From assembly GCF_945890115.1 (NCBI RefSeq), contig NZ_CAMDCK010000019.1:1-50603 (forward strand): a stretch of 50,603 bases of DNA, given 5' to 3'. The notes beneath the pieces were generated by a model that was not told the origin of the DNA, did not search any database, and worked only from the letters and a program-made list of their open reading frames with translations. Made by a program: the position numbers and the translations under genes. How positions within the stretch are numbered: position 1 is the stretch's first letter; every line of letters starts with the position of its first letter. The stretch is from Sphingorhabdus sp. EL138. GTDB taxonomy: Bacteria > Pseudomonadota > Alphaproteobacteria > Sphingomonadales > Sphingomonadaceae. Below are positions 16,640 through 23,824 of this stretch, in pieces.

Positions 16640-17851
16640 ATGTCCGAAGAATTCTACCGCATGAAGCGTCTACCGCCATATGTCATCGCTGAAGTCAACG
16701 CGATGCGTGCGGCGGCGCGCGGCGCGGGTGAGGACATTATCGATCTCGGCATGGGCAATCCCGATTTGCCGCCGCCGCCGCATGTGATCGAGAAACTGTG
16801 CGAAGTAGCACAGAAGCCTGATGCCCACGGTTATTCGGCTTCCAAGGGTATTCCAGGGCTTCGCAAAGCACAGGCAAATTATTATGGGCGGCGTTTCGGG
16901 GTTGATGTTGATCCCGAACATGAAGTTGTCGTGACGATGGGTTCTAAAGAAGGCTTGGCAAGCCTTGCCACCGCCATCACTGCGCCGGGCGATGTTGTTC
17001 TGGCACCGAACCCAAGCTACCCCATTCACACCTTTGGGTTCATCATTGCCGGCGCGACGATCCGTTCGGTGCCAACCACGCCGGACGAAAATTACTTCCG
17101 TTCGCTTGAGCGTGCCATGGCCTTCACTGTCCCGCGTCCGTCGATATTGGTGGTCAATTATCCATCCAACCCGACGGCTGAGACCGTTGATCTGGCGTTT
17201 TACGAACGGCTGGTCGCGTGGGCGAAGGAGAATAAGGTCTGGATATTGTCCGACCTTGCATATTCCGAGCTTTATTTTGACGGCAACCCGACACCGTCAA
17301 TTTTGCAGGTGAAGGGCGGCAAGGATGTTGCCGTCGAATTCACGTCCTTGTCCAAAACTTATTCCATGGCCGGATGGCGCGTTGGTTTTGCCGTAGGCAA
17401 CCGTGACCTGATTGCGGCGATGACGCGGGTGAAAAGCTATCTCGATTATGGGGCCTTTACCCCCATTCAGGCCGCAGCCTGCGCCGCGCTGAATGGTCCG
17501 CAGGACATTGTTGAACAAAATCGGCAGCTTTACCACAAACGCCGCGATATCCTTGTCGAGGCGTTCGGGCGGGCCGGTTGGGACATTCCGCCGCCAAAGG
17601 CGTCGATGTTTGCATGGGCCCCCTTGCCACCCGCGCTCGCGCATTTGGGCAGTCTTGAATTTTCCAAGCAGTTGCTGACCGAGGCGAAGGTCGCGGTCGC
17701 GCCTGGCGTTGGCTATGGCGAAGATGGCGAAGGCTATGTCCGCATCGCCATGGTCGAAAATGAACACCGGTTGCGGCAGGCTGCGCGCAATGTGAAACGC
17801 TATTTGCAATCCATGGGCGTAAACACCCCTGCGCAGTCCAAGGCGATCTGA
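16640..17851 (+). CDS. Class I/II PLP aminotransferase (AlaC-like)
   Basis: 403 aa; start ATG 16640 follows GGGAG. Fold-type I PLP enzyme. N-terminus with LPPYVIAEVNAMRAAARGAG, then IDLGMGNPDLPPPPHVI, the NYPSNPTAE segment, SDLAYSELYFDG and the Schiff-base lysine Lys239 in SLSKTYSMAGWRVGF. This combination matches the AlaC/glutamate-pyruvate transaminase group that is often annotated as LL-diaminopimelate-like; AlaC makes alanine from pyruvate and glutamate. LL-DAP aminotransferase activity cannot be excluded from the sequence. One base separates its stop from the thioesterase ATG, indicating an operon. Confidence 0.9.
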   Translation: MSEEFYRMKRLPPYVIAEVNAMRAAARGAGEDIIDLGMGNPDLPPPPHVIEKLCEVAQKPDAHGYSASKGIPGLRKAQANYYGRRFGVDVDPEHEVVVTMGSKEGLASLATAITAPGDVVLAPNPSYPIHTFGFIIAGATIRSVPTTPDENYFRSLERAMAFTVPRPSILVVNYPSNPTAETVDLAFYERLVAWAKENKVWILSDLAYSELYFDGNPTPSILQVKGGKDVAVEFTSLSKTYSMAGWRVGFAVGNRDLIAAMTRVKSYLDYGAFTPIQAAACAALNGPQDIVEQNRQLYHKRRDILVEAFGRAGWDIPPPKASMFAWAPLPPALAHLGSLEFSKQLLTEAKVAVAPGVGYGEDGEGYVRIAMVENEHRLRQAARNVKRYLQSMGVNTPAQSKAI

Positions 17852-17852
17852 C

Positions 17853-18317
17853 ATGGCCCGTGGCGATTTTGCTTTTCATCATAGCTTGCGCGTACGCTGG
17901 TCGGAAACCGACGCGCAAGGCGTAGTGTTTAACGCCCGTTATCTCGATTATGCGGATGTCGCGGTTACCGAATATTGGCGCGCGGTGCAGTTTCGCCACT
18001 ATGCCGATGGGGCACCGATGGAATTTCATGTGAAGAAAGCCACCGTGACATGGTTTGCCCCGATCAAGCCCGATGAGATGATTGAAGTCATGGCGCGTAC
18101 CGTTGCAACGGGGCGCACAAGCATGACGCAGCTTGTTGAAATTCATGGCCTCACCGAAGATGGTTCGGACGATGTGCGGGCGACGGTGGATTTGGTGAAC
18201 GTGCATGTGGATCTCGACACGCATCGTCCCATTCCATTGCCCGATTGGGTGAAGGACGTTTTTACAGCGTTTGATAGCCAAGCAGCTAATCCGCCGTCTG
18301 CGTTGGCCCAAGCCTGA
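17853..18317 (+). CDS. Acyl-CoA thioesterase, 4HBT/YbgC hotdog family
   Basis: 154 aa. Single hotdog domain with the signature VRWSETDAQGVVFNARYLDYADVAVTEYW; Asp20 is the expected catalytic residue of the 4-hydroxybenzoyl-CoA thioesterase group. Such enzymes hydrolyse short-chain or aromatic acyl-CoAs in the cytosol; YbgC proper is linked to tol-pal, which is not present here. The start at 17853 is one base after the aminotransferase stop. The methyltransferase-like lipoprotein follows after 12 bp, so the three genes are probably co-transcribed. Confidence 0.9.
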   Translation: MARGDFAFHHSLRVRWSETDAQGVVFNARYLDYADVAVTEYWRAVQFRHYADGAPMEFHVKKATVTWFAPIKPDEMIEVMARTVATGRTSMTQLVEIHGLTEDGSDDVRATVDLVNVHVDLDTHRPIPLPDWVKDVFTAFDSQAANPPSALAQA

Positions 18318-18329
18318 GGCGCGGCGGCA

Positions 18330-19070
18330 ATGCTACGGAACGTCCTGCCCCATAAGTTCGCAGCCCTCATGCTTGGGCTGGCTCTGTTGGGCGCTTGTAC
18401 CGAAAGCCCCAGTGGCGAGCAAAGCGCAACTGCATTAGATTTCCCCCGCGCCGACAGGACGGTATCGGCGATTGGCGATACCGAGTTTTCGACCGAAGCC
18501 GCCCGCGACGAAGCAGGCGAAGCCGAATATGTCATGGATTGGGCGGGCATTCAGTTGGGAACCACGGTTGCCGACATTGGCGCAGGCGAGGGTTATTACA
18601 CCATCCGCCTTGCCGATCGCGTTGGCCCCAAAGGCCGCGTCTTGGCGCAGGATATTAACCGCGGCGCGCTCAATCGTCTGGGTGAGCGCGTGACCCGCGA
18701 GCAGCTCGACAATGTCGCGATCAAAGAAGGGGCGGTCGACGATCCCCGCCTGCCACAGAGCAGCTTTGACCGGATATTCATGGTGCATATGTATCATGAA
18801 ATTGAAGAGCCTTATGCGTTTCTGTGGCGGATGCGGCCGGCGCTGGCAAAAGGCGGCCAAGTGATTGTCGTCGACCGGGACCGGGCTACGGACCGGCACG
18901 GCATAACGCCAAAGCTGCTATTTTGTGAATTTGAGGCGGTGGGCTACCGCCTGACCGGCTTTACCGAGCAATTGAAACTTGGCGGCTATATCGCCCGGTT
19001 TGAAGTCAGCGGCGATCGGCCCGAACCATCGGCCATAAAGACCTGCGCCAGCCGCTATCCGCAATCCTGA
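18330..19070 (+). CDS. Lipoprotein with class I SAM-methyltransferase fold
   Basis: 246 aa. The N-terminus is a lipoprotein signal: a basic start (MLRNVLPHK), a hydrophobic run and the lipobox LLGAC with Cys23 followed by TESPSGEQ. The rest is a Rossmann methyltransferase: motif I VADIGAGEGYYTIRLA, an acidic residue after the second strand (LAQDIN), and FDRIFMVHMYHEIEEPYAFLWRMRPALAKGGQVIVVD for motifs II-III. It resembles the predicted-methyltransferase group that also carries export signals in other proteobacteria. S-adenosylmethionine is not expected outside the cytoplasm, so either another ligand is bound or the protein is not exported. Function unknown. Confidence 0.8.
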   Translation: MLRNVLPHKFAALMLGLALLGACTESPSGEQSATALDFPRADRTVSAIGDTEFSTEAARDEAGEAEYVMDWAGIQLGTTVADIGAGEGYYTIRLADRVGPKGRVLAQDINRGALNRLGERVTREQLDNVAIKEGAVDDPRLPQSSFDRIFMVHMYHEIEEPYAFLWRMRPALAKGGQVIVVDRDRATDRHGITPKLLFCEFEAVGYRLTGFTEQLKLGGYIARFEVSGDRPEPSAIKTCASRYPQS

Positions 19071-19074
19071 GCCG

Positions 19075-19339
19075 AGGGTCAGGACCACTTAAATCCACCT
19101 TCGCGGCGTCAAAATGGCAAAGATATCGAAGTAAAATGTCCGCCGCAGGCAGTAATTCTGCCTGCAAGGGCATTTTGCTTTGAGATCGAAGCCATTTTGG
19201 CGTCCTTCGGATTTGACCCATTTTGTCCATTGCTGCGTTGGCAAGCTTGGACTTAGAACCACTAAGCCCTGCGCTTGCCGCCTTGCACTGAACAGTATGG
19301 CCTCAAACCGCGAAGGTGGATTTAAGTGGTCCTGACCCT
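19075..19339. mobile_element. Putative MITE: 265 bp with perfect 32-bp terminal inverted repeats
   Basis: Bases 19075-19106 and 19308-19339 are exact reverse complements (starting AGGGTCAGGACCACTTAAAT and ending in CCGCGG-flanking CTTCGCGG). No ORF lies inside. The interior folds: CGTCAAAATGGC pairs with GCCATTTTGGCG around an inner GCAGGCAG/CTGCCTGC hairpin (loop TAATT), and GGCAAGC/GCTTGCC brackets CTTAG/CTAAG. The left end is 4 bp after the stop of the methyltransferase-like gene, and the right end overlaps the apt stop codon by two bases. I see no target-site duplication, so its mobility is inferred from the ends alone. Confidence 0.6.
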
Positions 19340-19874
19340 AGTCGCCGTCAAAGCCGATGAGGGCGTCGACGCGGATATTTTGCGCCCGCAATTTCTCTGC
19401 GCCGCCAAGGTCTGGCAAATCGACGATGAACAAGGCCTGTTCGACATGGCCGCCGCCTTGCCGGATGAGGTCAAGGCCAGCCAAAGCCGTGCCGCCTGTG
19501 GCAATCAGATCATCGACCAACAGCACTTTTTGGTCCGGCTGGACATGGCCGACATGCATTTCGATGCGGTCGGTGCCATATTCCAACGTGTAATCGGTGC
19601 CGATTTTGTCACCGGGCAACTTCCCCGGCTTGCGCAACATCAATTGCCCAAGGCCAAGTGCATAAGCCAAGGCCGACGCCACGATAAAGCCGCGCGCCTC
19701 GATACCGGCCACCAGCTCTGTATCGGGGTCAACCAAGGCCGCCAGCCGATCAATCGTTCTGCGATAGCCGCTTGCATCAAGCAAAAGGCTCGACACGTCG
19801 CGGAACATGATGCCGGGCTTGGGATAATCCGGAATGTTGCGGATCAGGGCCGCGAGGTCAGCGTTATTGTGCAT
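19338..19874 (-). CDS. apt: Adenine phosphoribosyltransferase
   Basis: 178 aa from ATG 19874; in-frame codons to 19958 upstream are not homologous and include half of a strong hairpin. Apt converts adenine and PRPP to AMP (purine salvage, cytosol). Marks: LAALIRNIPDYPKPGIMFRD at the N-terminus, IEARGFIVASALAYALG, the flexible-loop GTDYTLEYGTDRIEMH, and the PRPP-binding VLLVDDLIATGGTA. The TAG stop is formed at the junction with the 265-bp inverted-repeat element, so the native C-terminus may have been slightly changed by its arrival. It follows rplL on the same strand but behind a terminator. Confidence 0.96.
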   Translation of the reverse strand: MHNNADLAALIRNIPDYPKPGIMFRDVSSLLLDASGYRRTIDRLAALVDPDTELVAGIEARGFIVASALAYALGLGQLMLRKPGKLPGDKIGTDYTLEYGTDRIEMHVGHVQPDQKVLLVDDLIATGGTALAGLDLIRQGGGHVEQALFIVDLPDLGGAEKLRAQNIRVDALIGFDGD

Positions 19875-19946
19875 ATCGCATGACTGCCTGTTGCAGCGCA
19901 GGATTTCAAGCATTTCCGGCGCGGCGGTGTCCCTTGGTCTCCAACT

Positions 19947-19987
19947 CGTTTTCGTCATCCTGAAACACGTTCAGGATGACGAAAACG
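19947..19987. repeat. Perfect 18-bp-stem hairpin between the rplL terminator and apt
   Basis: CGTTTTCGTCATCCTGAA (19947-19964) and TTCAGGATGACGAAAACG (19970-19987) are exact reverse complements around ACACG. The CGTCATCCTGAA core recurs in the repeats at 34.26-34.42 kb, so it belongs to a dispersed palindrome family. It lacks a T-run next to the stem on the minus strand. It may attenuate read-through into apt or protect RNA 3' ends. Confidence 0.7.
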
Positions 19988-20010
19988 CGGCAGTTAAAAA
20001 ACACGGCAAC

Positions 20011-20040
20011 AAAAAAGGGCGGCCCATTGCTAGGCCGCCC
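20011..20040 (-). terminator. Rho-independent terminator after rplL
   Basis: GGGCGGCC (20017-20024) pairs with GGCCGCCC (20033-20040) over an 8-base loop; on the minus strand the stem is followed by TTTTTTG. It lies 29 bp after the rplL stop and should end the rplJL transcript. Confidence 0.85.
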
Positions 20041-20069
20041 CATTTGCATATCCCCAAAGGGAGACTGAA

Positions 20070-20438
20070 TTACTTCAGTTCGACGGTTCCGCCAGCAGCA
20101 AGGATCTTCGCCTTGATGTCTTCGGCTTCTGCCTTGTTTACGCCTTCCTTGATCGCCTTTGGCGCGGACTCAACAAGAGCCTTTGCTTCGGTCAGACCAA
20201 GCTGGGTGATTGCGCGGACTTCTTTGATGACTGCAATCTTGTTTCCGCCGTCGCCGGTCAGGATAACGTCAAATTCAGTCTGCTCTTCAACAGCAGCAGC
20301 AGCAGCGGCAGGCGCAGCAACAGCAACAGCAGCAGCGGCGCTAACGCCCCATTTTTCTTCCAAAGCCTTTGCAAGGTCAGCCGCTTCAAGAACGGTCAAG
20401 GTTGAGAGTTGCTCTACGAGCTTTTCAATATCAGCCAT
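20070..20438 (-). CDS. rplL: Large ribosomal subunit protein bL12 (L7/L12)
   Basis: 122 aa, standard length. The stalk protein recruits translation GTPases. N-terminal dimerisation domain ([30 protein letters not shown]), an Ala/Val/Pro hinge at about residues 34-51 encoded by GCA/GCAGC-rich DNA, then the globular domain with [20 protein letters not shown] and [14 protein letters not shown] ending in GGTVELK. GGAGTG precedes the ATG. It follows rplJ by 74 bp. rpoB is not downstream in this window; a terminator and apt follow instead. Confidence 0.98.
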   Translation of the reverse strand: MADIEKLVEQLSTLTVLEAADLAKALEEKWGVSAAAAVAVAAPAAAAAAVEEQTEFDVILTGDGGNKIAVIKEVRAITQLGLTEAKALVESAPKAIKEGVNKAEAEDIKAKILAAGGTVELK

Positions 20439-20512
20439 TTAAATAACACTCCGATTTTCTGTCATATCTGTAGGGCTCGCCCAAATGGACGCAGCCGGTT
20501 TCATGTAAAAAG

Positions 20513-21028
20513 TTACGCTGCCTTTTGGTCAGCATAGGCACCAAATACCCGTGCCAATTTCGCAGCCGGTGCGGTCGTCAATTGAGCGATCTTCGTTGCC
20601 GGTGCTTGTACAAGCCCGATAATCGTCGCGCGCAGTTGATCGAGCGATGGCAATGAAGCCAGCGCCTTTACACCATTTACATCGAGGAAAGTGTCACCCA
20701 TCGCACCGCCGACAATTTCTAATTTGTCATTGGTCTTGGCGAACTCGACCGCAATCTTTGCAGCGGCGACCGGGTCCGACGATGTGGCGAGCGCCGTAGG
20801 TCCAGTTAGCAATTCTGCTAACGCACCATAAGACGTTCCCTCAAGGGCGATTTTGGCAAGACGGTTCTTGGCAACCTTATAGTTTGCGCCCGCATCACGC
20901 ATCTTCAAACGAAGGTCGGTCGATTGTGCAACTGTCAACCCGAGGTTACGGGTAACAACAACAACCGCCGCTTCATTAAAAGTGGCGTTCAGCGATGCAA
21001 CTGTTTCGGTCTTTTCAGAACGGTTCAT
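20513..21028 (-). CDS. rplJ: Large ribosomal subunit protein uL10
   Basis: 171 aa. L10 anchors the L7/L12 dimers to 23S rRNA. Family marks: the N-terminal [52 protein letters not shown], and [23 protein letters not shown], then the C-terminal helix ([12 protein letters not shown]) that carries L12. AAGGAG lies seven bases before ATG 21028. In most bacteria it follows rplKA directly; here about 4.2 kb with other genes separates them, so rplJ must have its own promoter in the leader upstream. Confidence 0.97.
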   Translation of the reverse strand: MNRSEKTETVASLNATFNEAAVVVVTRNLGLTVAQSTDLRLKMRDAGANYKVAKNRLAKIALEGTSYGALAELLTGPTALATSSDPVAAAKIAVEFAKTNDKLEIVGGAMGDTFLDVNGVKALASLPSLDQLRATIIGLVQAPATKIAQLTTAPAAKLARVFGAYADQKAA

Positions 21029-21240
21029 GCATTACTCCTTATTCGGGCCATTCCGGCGAACCGGTCAAGCCCAACACGAAAAGCGAAGCACCCGGATGGG
21101 CACTAACGCTGACTTGGTCCGTGGGGAAGTTTCATGCCGAACGCACACGACAGAGTGTCGGAGCAGTGGCGAAGGATGGCAAAGCCAATCCTGAAATCTC
21201 TATCCCCGTCTAGGCTGGACATTAAGAACGGCACATTCCG
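21029..21240 (-). promoter_or_regulatory. 5' leader of rplJ, candidate L10 autoregulatory region
   Basis: About 200 non-coding bases precede rplJ. On the minus strand they can fold into several short hairpins (for example around ACACTCTGTCGTGT and GACCGGTTCGCCGGAATGGCC). The L10(L12)4 complex is known to bind such rplJ leaders and repress translation in many bacteria. The fold was judged by eye and does not by itself prove the L10 leader motif. Confidence 0.35.
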
Positions 21241-21342
21241 TTCACCAACTGTCTCGGACGGTTGCCGGTGAAGCCGTCGCTCCACCGAACAGGGGTGCAA
21301 TTAGCAGGGTTGGACGCAGAGTCAAGGGTTCGCGCCGCTTGA

Positions 21343-21425
21343 TCCTCCCCATCGACTTGCGATGGGGAGGGGGACCGTTCGCGCAGCGAAGGGTGGAGGG
21401 GCCTTTGACGTCCGAGGCCCCTCTG
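21343..21425. repeat. G/C-tract palindromic repeat (REP-like) upstream of rplJ
   Basis: CCTCCCCATCG (21344-21354) pairs perfectly with CGATGGGGAGG (21360-21370); next come TTCGC/GCGAA around GCA (21379-21391), then AGGGGCC and GGCCCCT bracket the right part. It is related in style to 11632-11726. The rest of the non-coding stretch 21241-21513 shows no gene. Confidence 0.65.
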
Positions 21426-21513
21426 TCACACTTCCGCTTCGCTCCAGCGCGCCATCTCCATCCTGAGCGCAGTCGAAGGGCAAGTCGATAAGGTGGATGC
21501 GGGAAGGGCTCCC

Positions 21514-22437
21514 TCACGCCGCGGACCTTTCGCCAAACCACGCGTCGCGCGCCTTGGCCGCGGCGTCGATCCAGGGCTGTCGCTTGCGCTGCAATGCCTC
21601 CAAATGCGCGACCTCTTCGGCCTCGGTGAGCGTGCGTTCATAATCCGCATCGCCAAAAAAGCCCGTTTCGGTCAAAAATTCTGTGCCACGCCCATCGGGC
21701 TTAGGGTAATTTGTCCGCCATCCACGCACATCCTCATCAAACCATATGCCAAGCCGATCGGCAACGATAGCAGGTTCGTCGTCCAAAATATCTGGCACAG
21801 CCCTGTCACTGGCGGAAATCCTGCCAAGTTCACACCCAATTGCAGCATTGTGCGCGCCAGAAACTTCGGGCGCGGGACCATCGTCGCGCGCGGTGCAAAA
21901 CGAAGCGGCCTGCGGCCCCGTGCCGCCCCCTTCAATGAGGTCGAGGAAGCTTTCAAAATCCTGCACGATACATTGTATATGCGCGTTCCGGCTGCCCCGC
22001 ACCGCCTGCGCGTCGGCCAAACGGTCCAGCCGGTCGAGCAGGCTTTTGCTCAACCGGTTGTCAAACCGTCCGCGTAATGTGGTGCCATCGTCTTGCTTGG
22101 TCGAAATTTCCTCATAGCCGTTCACCGCGCGGTCCATGAGCATGTCCTGCAAGGCATAACGCGACACCAAAATCGCCGCGTCCCAACCCAAAGCAAAAGC
22201 CGCGCCGTCCCGCCGAAAGCGCAAACCATAGGCCGAGCGCGGCGATTTACAGACAGTCTTCGCCGCACGCAGGACGCTGCCACCAAAGGCAAGCGCCTCC
22301 AAAAAAGCGCGCTGGCACTGCGGGGTCCAGCGATAATCATTGCGGATTTCGGTCATGTCGGGGTCGGGTTCAATACGATCCCCAATCTCGCATACCCCGT
22401 TGTTTGCTTGTATTTGCTGCCATTCGTTATTCATCAT
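21514..22437 (-). CDS. Hypothetical protein with N-terminal HTH-like (small-terminase-like) region
   Basis: 307 aa; ATG 22437, directly followed by a second ATG, with AGGTG upstream; a start at M28 (22356) is also possible. Residues about 33-75 (WTPQCQRAFLEALAFGGSVLRAAKTVCKSPRSAYGLRFR) look like a helix-turn-helix of the type at the N-terminus of phage small terminase subunits, followed by GAAFALGWDAAILVSRYAL. The middle (DNRLSKSLLDRLDRLADAQ) is helical. The acidic C-terminal half includes DDEPAIVADRLGIWFDEDVRGW and a YERTLTEAEEVAHLEALQRKRQPWIDAAAKARDAW tail. It is a recurrent sphingomonad hypothetical; no other phage genes are nearby, so I do not call it a terminase. It sits inside the split ribosomal-protein cluster. 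Confidence 0.75.
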   Translation of the reverse strand: MMNNEWQQIQANNGVCEIGDRIEPDPDMTEIRNDYRWTPQCQRAFLEALAFGGSVLRAAKTVCKSPRSAYGLRFRRDGAAFALGWDAAILVSRYALQDMLMDRAVNGYEEISTKQDDGTTLRGRFDNRLSKSLLDRLDRLADAQAVRGSRNAHIQCIVQDFESFLDLIEGGGTGPQAASFCTARDDGPAPEVSGAHNAAIGCELGRISASDRAVPDILDDEPAIVADRLGIWFDEDVRGWRTNYPKPDGRGTEFLTETGFFGDADYERTLTEAEEVAHLEALQRKRQPWIDAAAKARDAWFGERSAA

Positions 22438-22823
22438 CTTTCACCTCATCAGATAAAAGATATATAATAAATCACCATATAGGTTGTATGAAAGCAATTT
22501 TTGGGGATGGGATTTGGTGATGTGGGCGGGGGTGGTGATAAGAGAGCATGTTTCCCCCAAACGTCATGCTGAACTCGTTTCAGCATCCATCGTGCCACGT
22601 AGACCGATGTTTTCGGCTGATAAATGGACCCTGGAGCCGTAGGCGTGCAGAGCACAAACAAGTTCAGGGCGACGGTAAGGTTACCCTCTGTTTTGTATGA
22701 GGGACAAATGCACTGGCCAGCCCAAAACTTGTGTGGATTTGGATAATTAATCTTACTGGACAGGCTTTGCCGCGCTGACTTAATCAGGTCGTTCGAATGA
22801 TCCAACGCAAGATAGGAGCAAAT
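22438..22823. other. Divergent intergenic region with one dispersed repeat copy
   Basis: No gene is seen in these 386 bases. A copy of repeat family A occupies 22560-22676. The remainder should hold the promoters of the divergent hypothetical gene and the NTF2-like gene; none is clear enough to call. Confidence 0.6.
22560..22676. repeat. Dispersed repeat family A, copy 1
   Basis: Begins AACGTCATGCTGAACTCG and continues with TTTCAGCATCCATCGTGCCA, then a spacer with TAGACCGA, AATGGACCCT and a final CAAGTTCAGGGCGACGG. The opening forms a hairpin (GCTGAACT.../TTCAGC), and the closing part is a second GAA.../TTC hairpin. Five further copies occur at 24.95, 26.80, 26.99, 29.22 and 29.47 kb. Confidence 0.75.
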
Positions 22824-23237
22824 ATGCCGAATGTCCGTGAAAATACTATGGCCCTGATAGAGCGTTATTATGCCGCGTTTAACGCCATGGACATTGACGC
22901 GATCTTGGCCTGTCTGACCGACGATGTGGCGCATGATATTAATCAGGGCGAACGCGAAACGGGTAGGAATGCGTTTCGCGCGTTTCTGGGGCGGATGGAC
23001 CATGCCTATAGCGAGCAATTACGCGACATCGTTATAATGACCAGCACGGACGGCGCCCGCGCTGCCGCCGAATTCATGGTACATGGGGTATATAAGGTCG
23101 CTGACGAAGGTTTCCCGCCGGCGCATGGCCAAAGCTATGTTTTGCCGGCTGGCGGCTTTTTTGATATCACCGATGGAAAGATTTCGCGCGTGTCGGTCTA
23201 TTATAATTTAACCGACTGGATTGCACAGGTTTCATGA
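22824..23237 (+). CDS. NTF2-like / SnoaL-type small protein
   Basis: 137 aa from ATG 22824, which has TAGGAGC six bases upstream (an ATG at 22797 lacks this). The cone-shaped NTF2 fold is suggested by TMALIERYYAAFNAMDIDAILACLTDDVAHDINQGERETGRNAFRAFL and the C-terminal PAGGFFDITDGKISRVSVYYNLTDW. Members are ketosteroid-isomerase-like enzymes, polyketide cyclases or binding proteins; the ligand is unknown. Its stop overlaps the GNAT start (ATGA), so it is the first gene of a three-gene operon. Confidence 0.85.
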   Translation: MPNVRENTMALIERYYAAFNAMDIDAILACLTDDVAHDINQGERETGRNAFRAFLGRMDHAYSEQLRDIVIMTSTDGARAAAEFMVHGVYKVADEGFPPAHGQSYVLPAGGFFDITDGKISRVSVYYNLTDWIAQVS

Positions 23238-23824
23238 CAATCCGCGTCCGCAGTTTGACAGATCCGCACGCGCGTCACGCGGCGATACCGGCGCTGTCCG
23301 ATCTGCGGATCCGTATCTTTCGGGGCTGGCCTTATCTGTACGACGGCACGGCGGATTATGAAGCGGCATATCTTGCGGAGTTTATCCGCGAACCCAATGC
23401 GGTGCTGATCGTCGCAACGGATGATGATGCGGTTATCGGTGCGGCAACGGCCTCGCCCATGGCGGGACAGAAGCCAGAATTCCAGTTGCCCTTGCGGGCC
23501 CTCGGGATGGATGTTGCGCGGATATTCTATTTCGGGGAGTCGGTTTTGCTGCCCGATTATCACGGGCAGGGCATCGGCCATCAATTTTTCGACGCGCGTG
23601 AGGCGGCGGCGCGGGCCGCAGGCGCGGTTCAAGCCAGCTTTTGTGCCGTGGTCCGTCCACCCGACCATCCGATGCGTCCCGATTCGCCCCGCGACCTTTC
23701 CCCCTTTTGGCGCGCGCGGGGCTATGCACCATTGGCAGGATTGACAACTATGCTGAAATGGCAGGACCTTGGCGAAGCTGACGACAGCGCGCATATCATG
23801 CAATTTTGGATGCGGGACCTATGA
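23234..23824 (+). CDS. GNAT-family N-acetyltransferase
   Basis: 196 aa. GNAT fold: N-terminal RVRSLTDPHARHAAIPALSDLRIRIFRGWPYLYDG, central strand ARIFYFGESVLLPDYHGQGIGHQFFDAREAAARAAG, in which YHGQGIGHQF is the acetyl-CoA pyrophosphate loop (Q/R-x-x-G-x-G/A variant), and the FWRARGYAPL turn. The substrate is unknown. Start and stop both overlap the neighbours (ATGA at 23234 and at 23821), so expression is probably coupled to the nitrilase-like gene. GNAT and carbon-nitrogen hydrolase domains are known to occur together, also as fusions, which suggests a shared amide or amine substrate. Confidence 0.9.
   Translation: MTIRVRSLTDPHARHAAIPALSDLRIRIFRGWPYLYDGTADYEAAYLAEFIREPNAVLIVATDDDAVIGAATASPMAGQKPEFQLPLRALGMDVARIFYFGESVLLPDYHGQGIGHQFFDAREAAARAAGAVQASFCAVVRPPDHPMRPDSPRDLSPFWRARGYAPLAGLTTMLKWQDLGEADDSAHIMQFWMRDL

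Noticed and set aside
21514-22437. Phage terminase small subunit or prophage remnant
   Set aside because: Only a weak helix-turn-helix resemblance; no large terminase, portal, integrase or att sites nearby.
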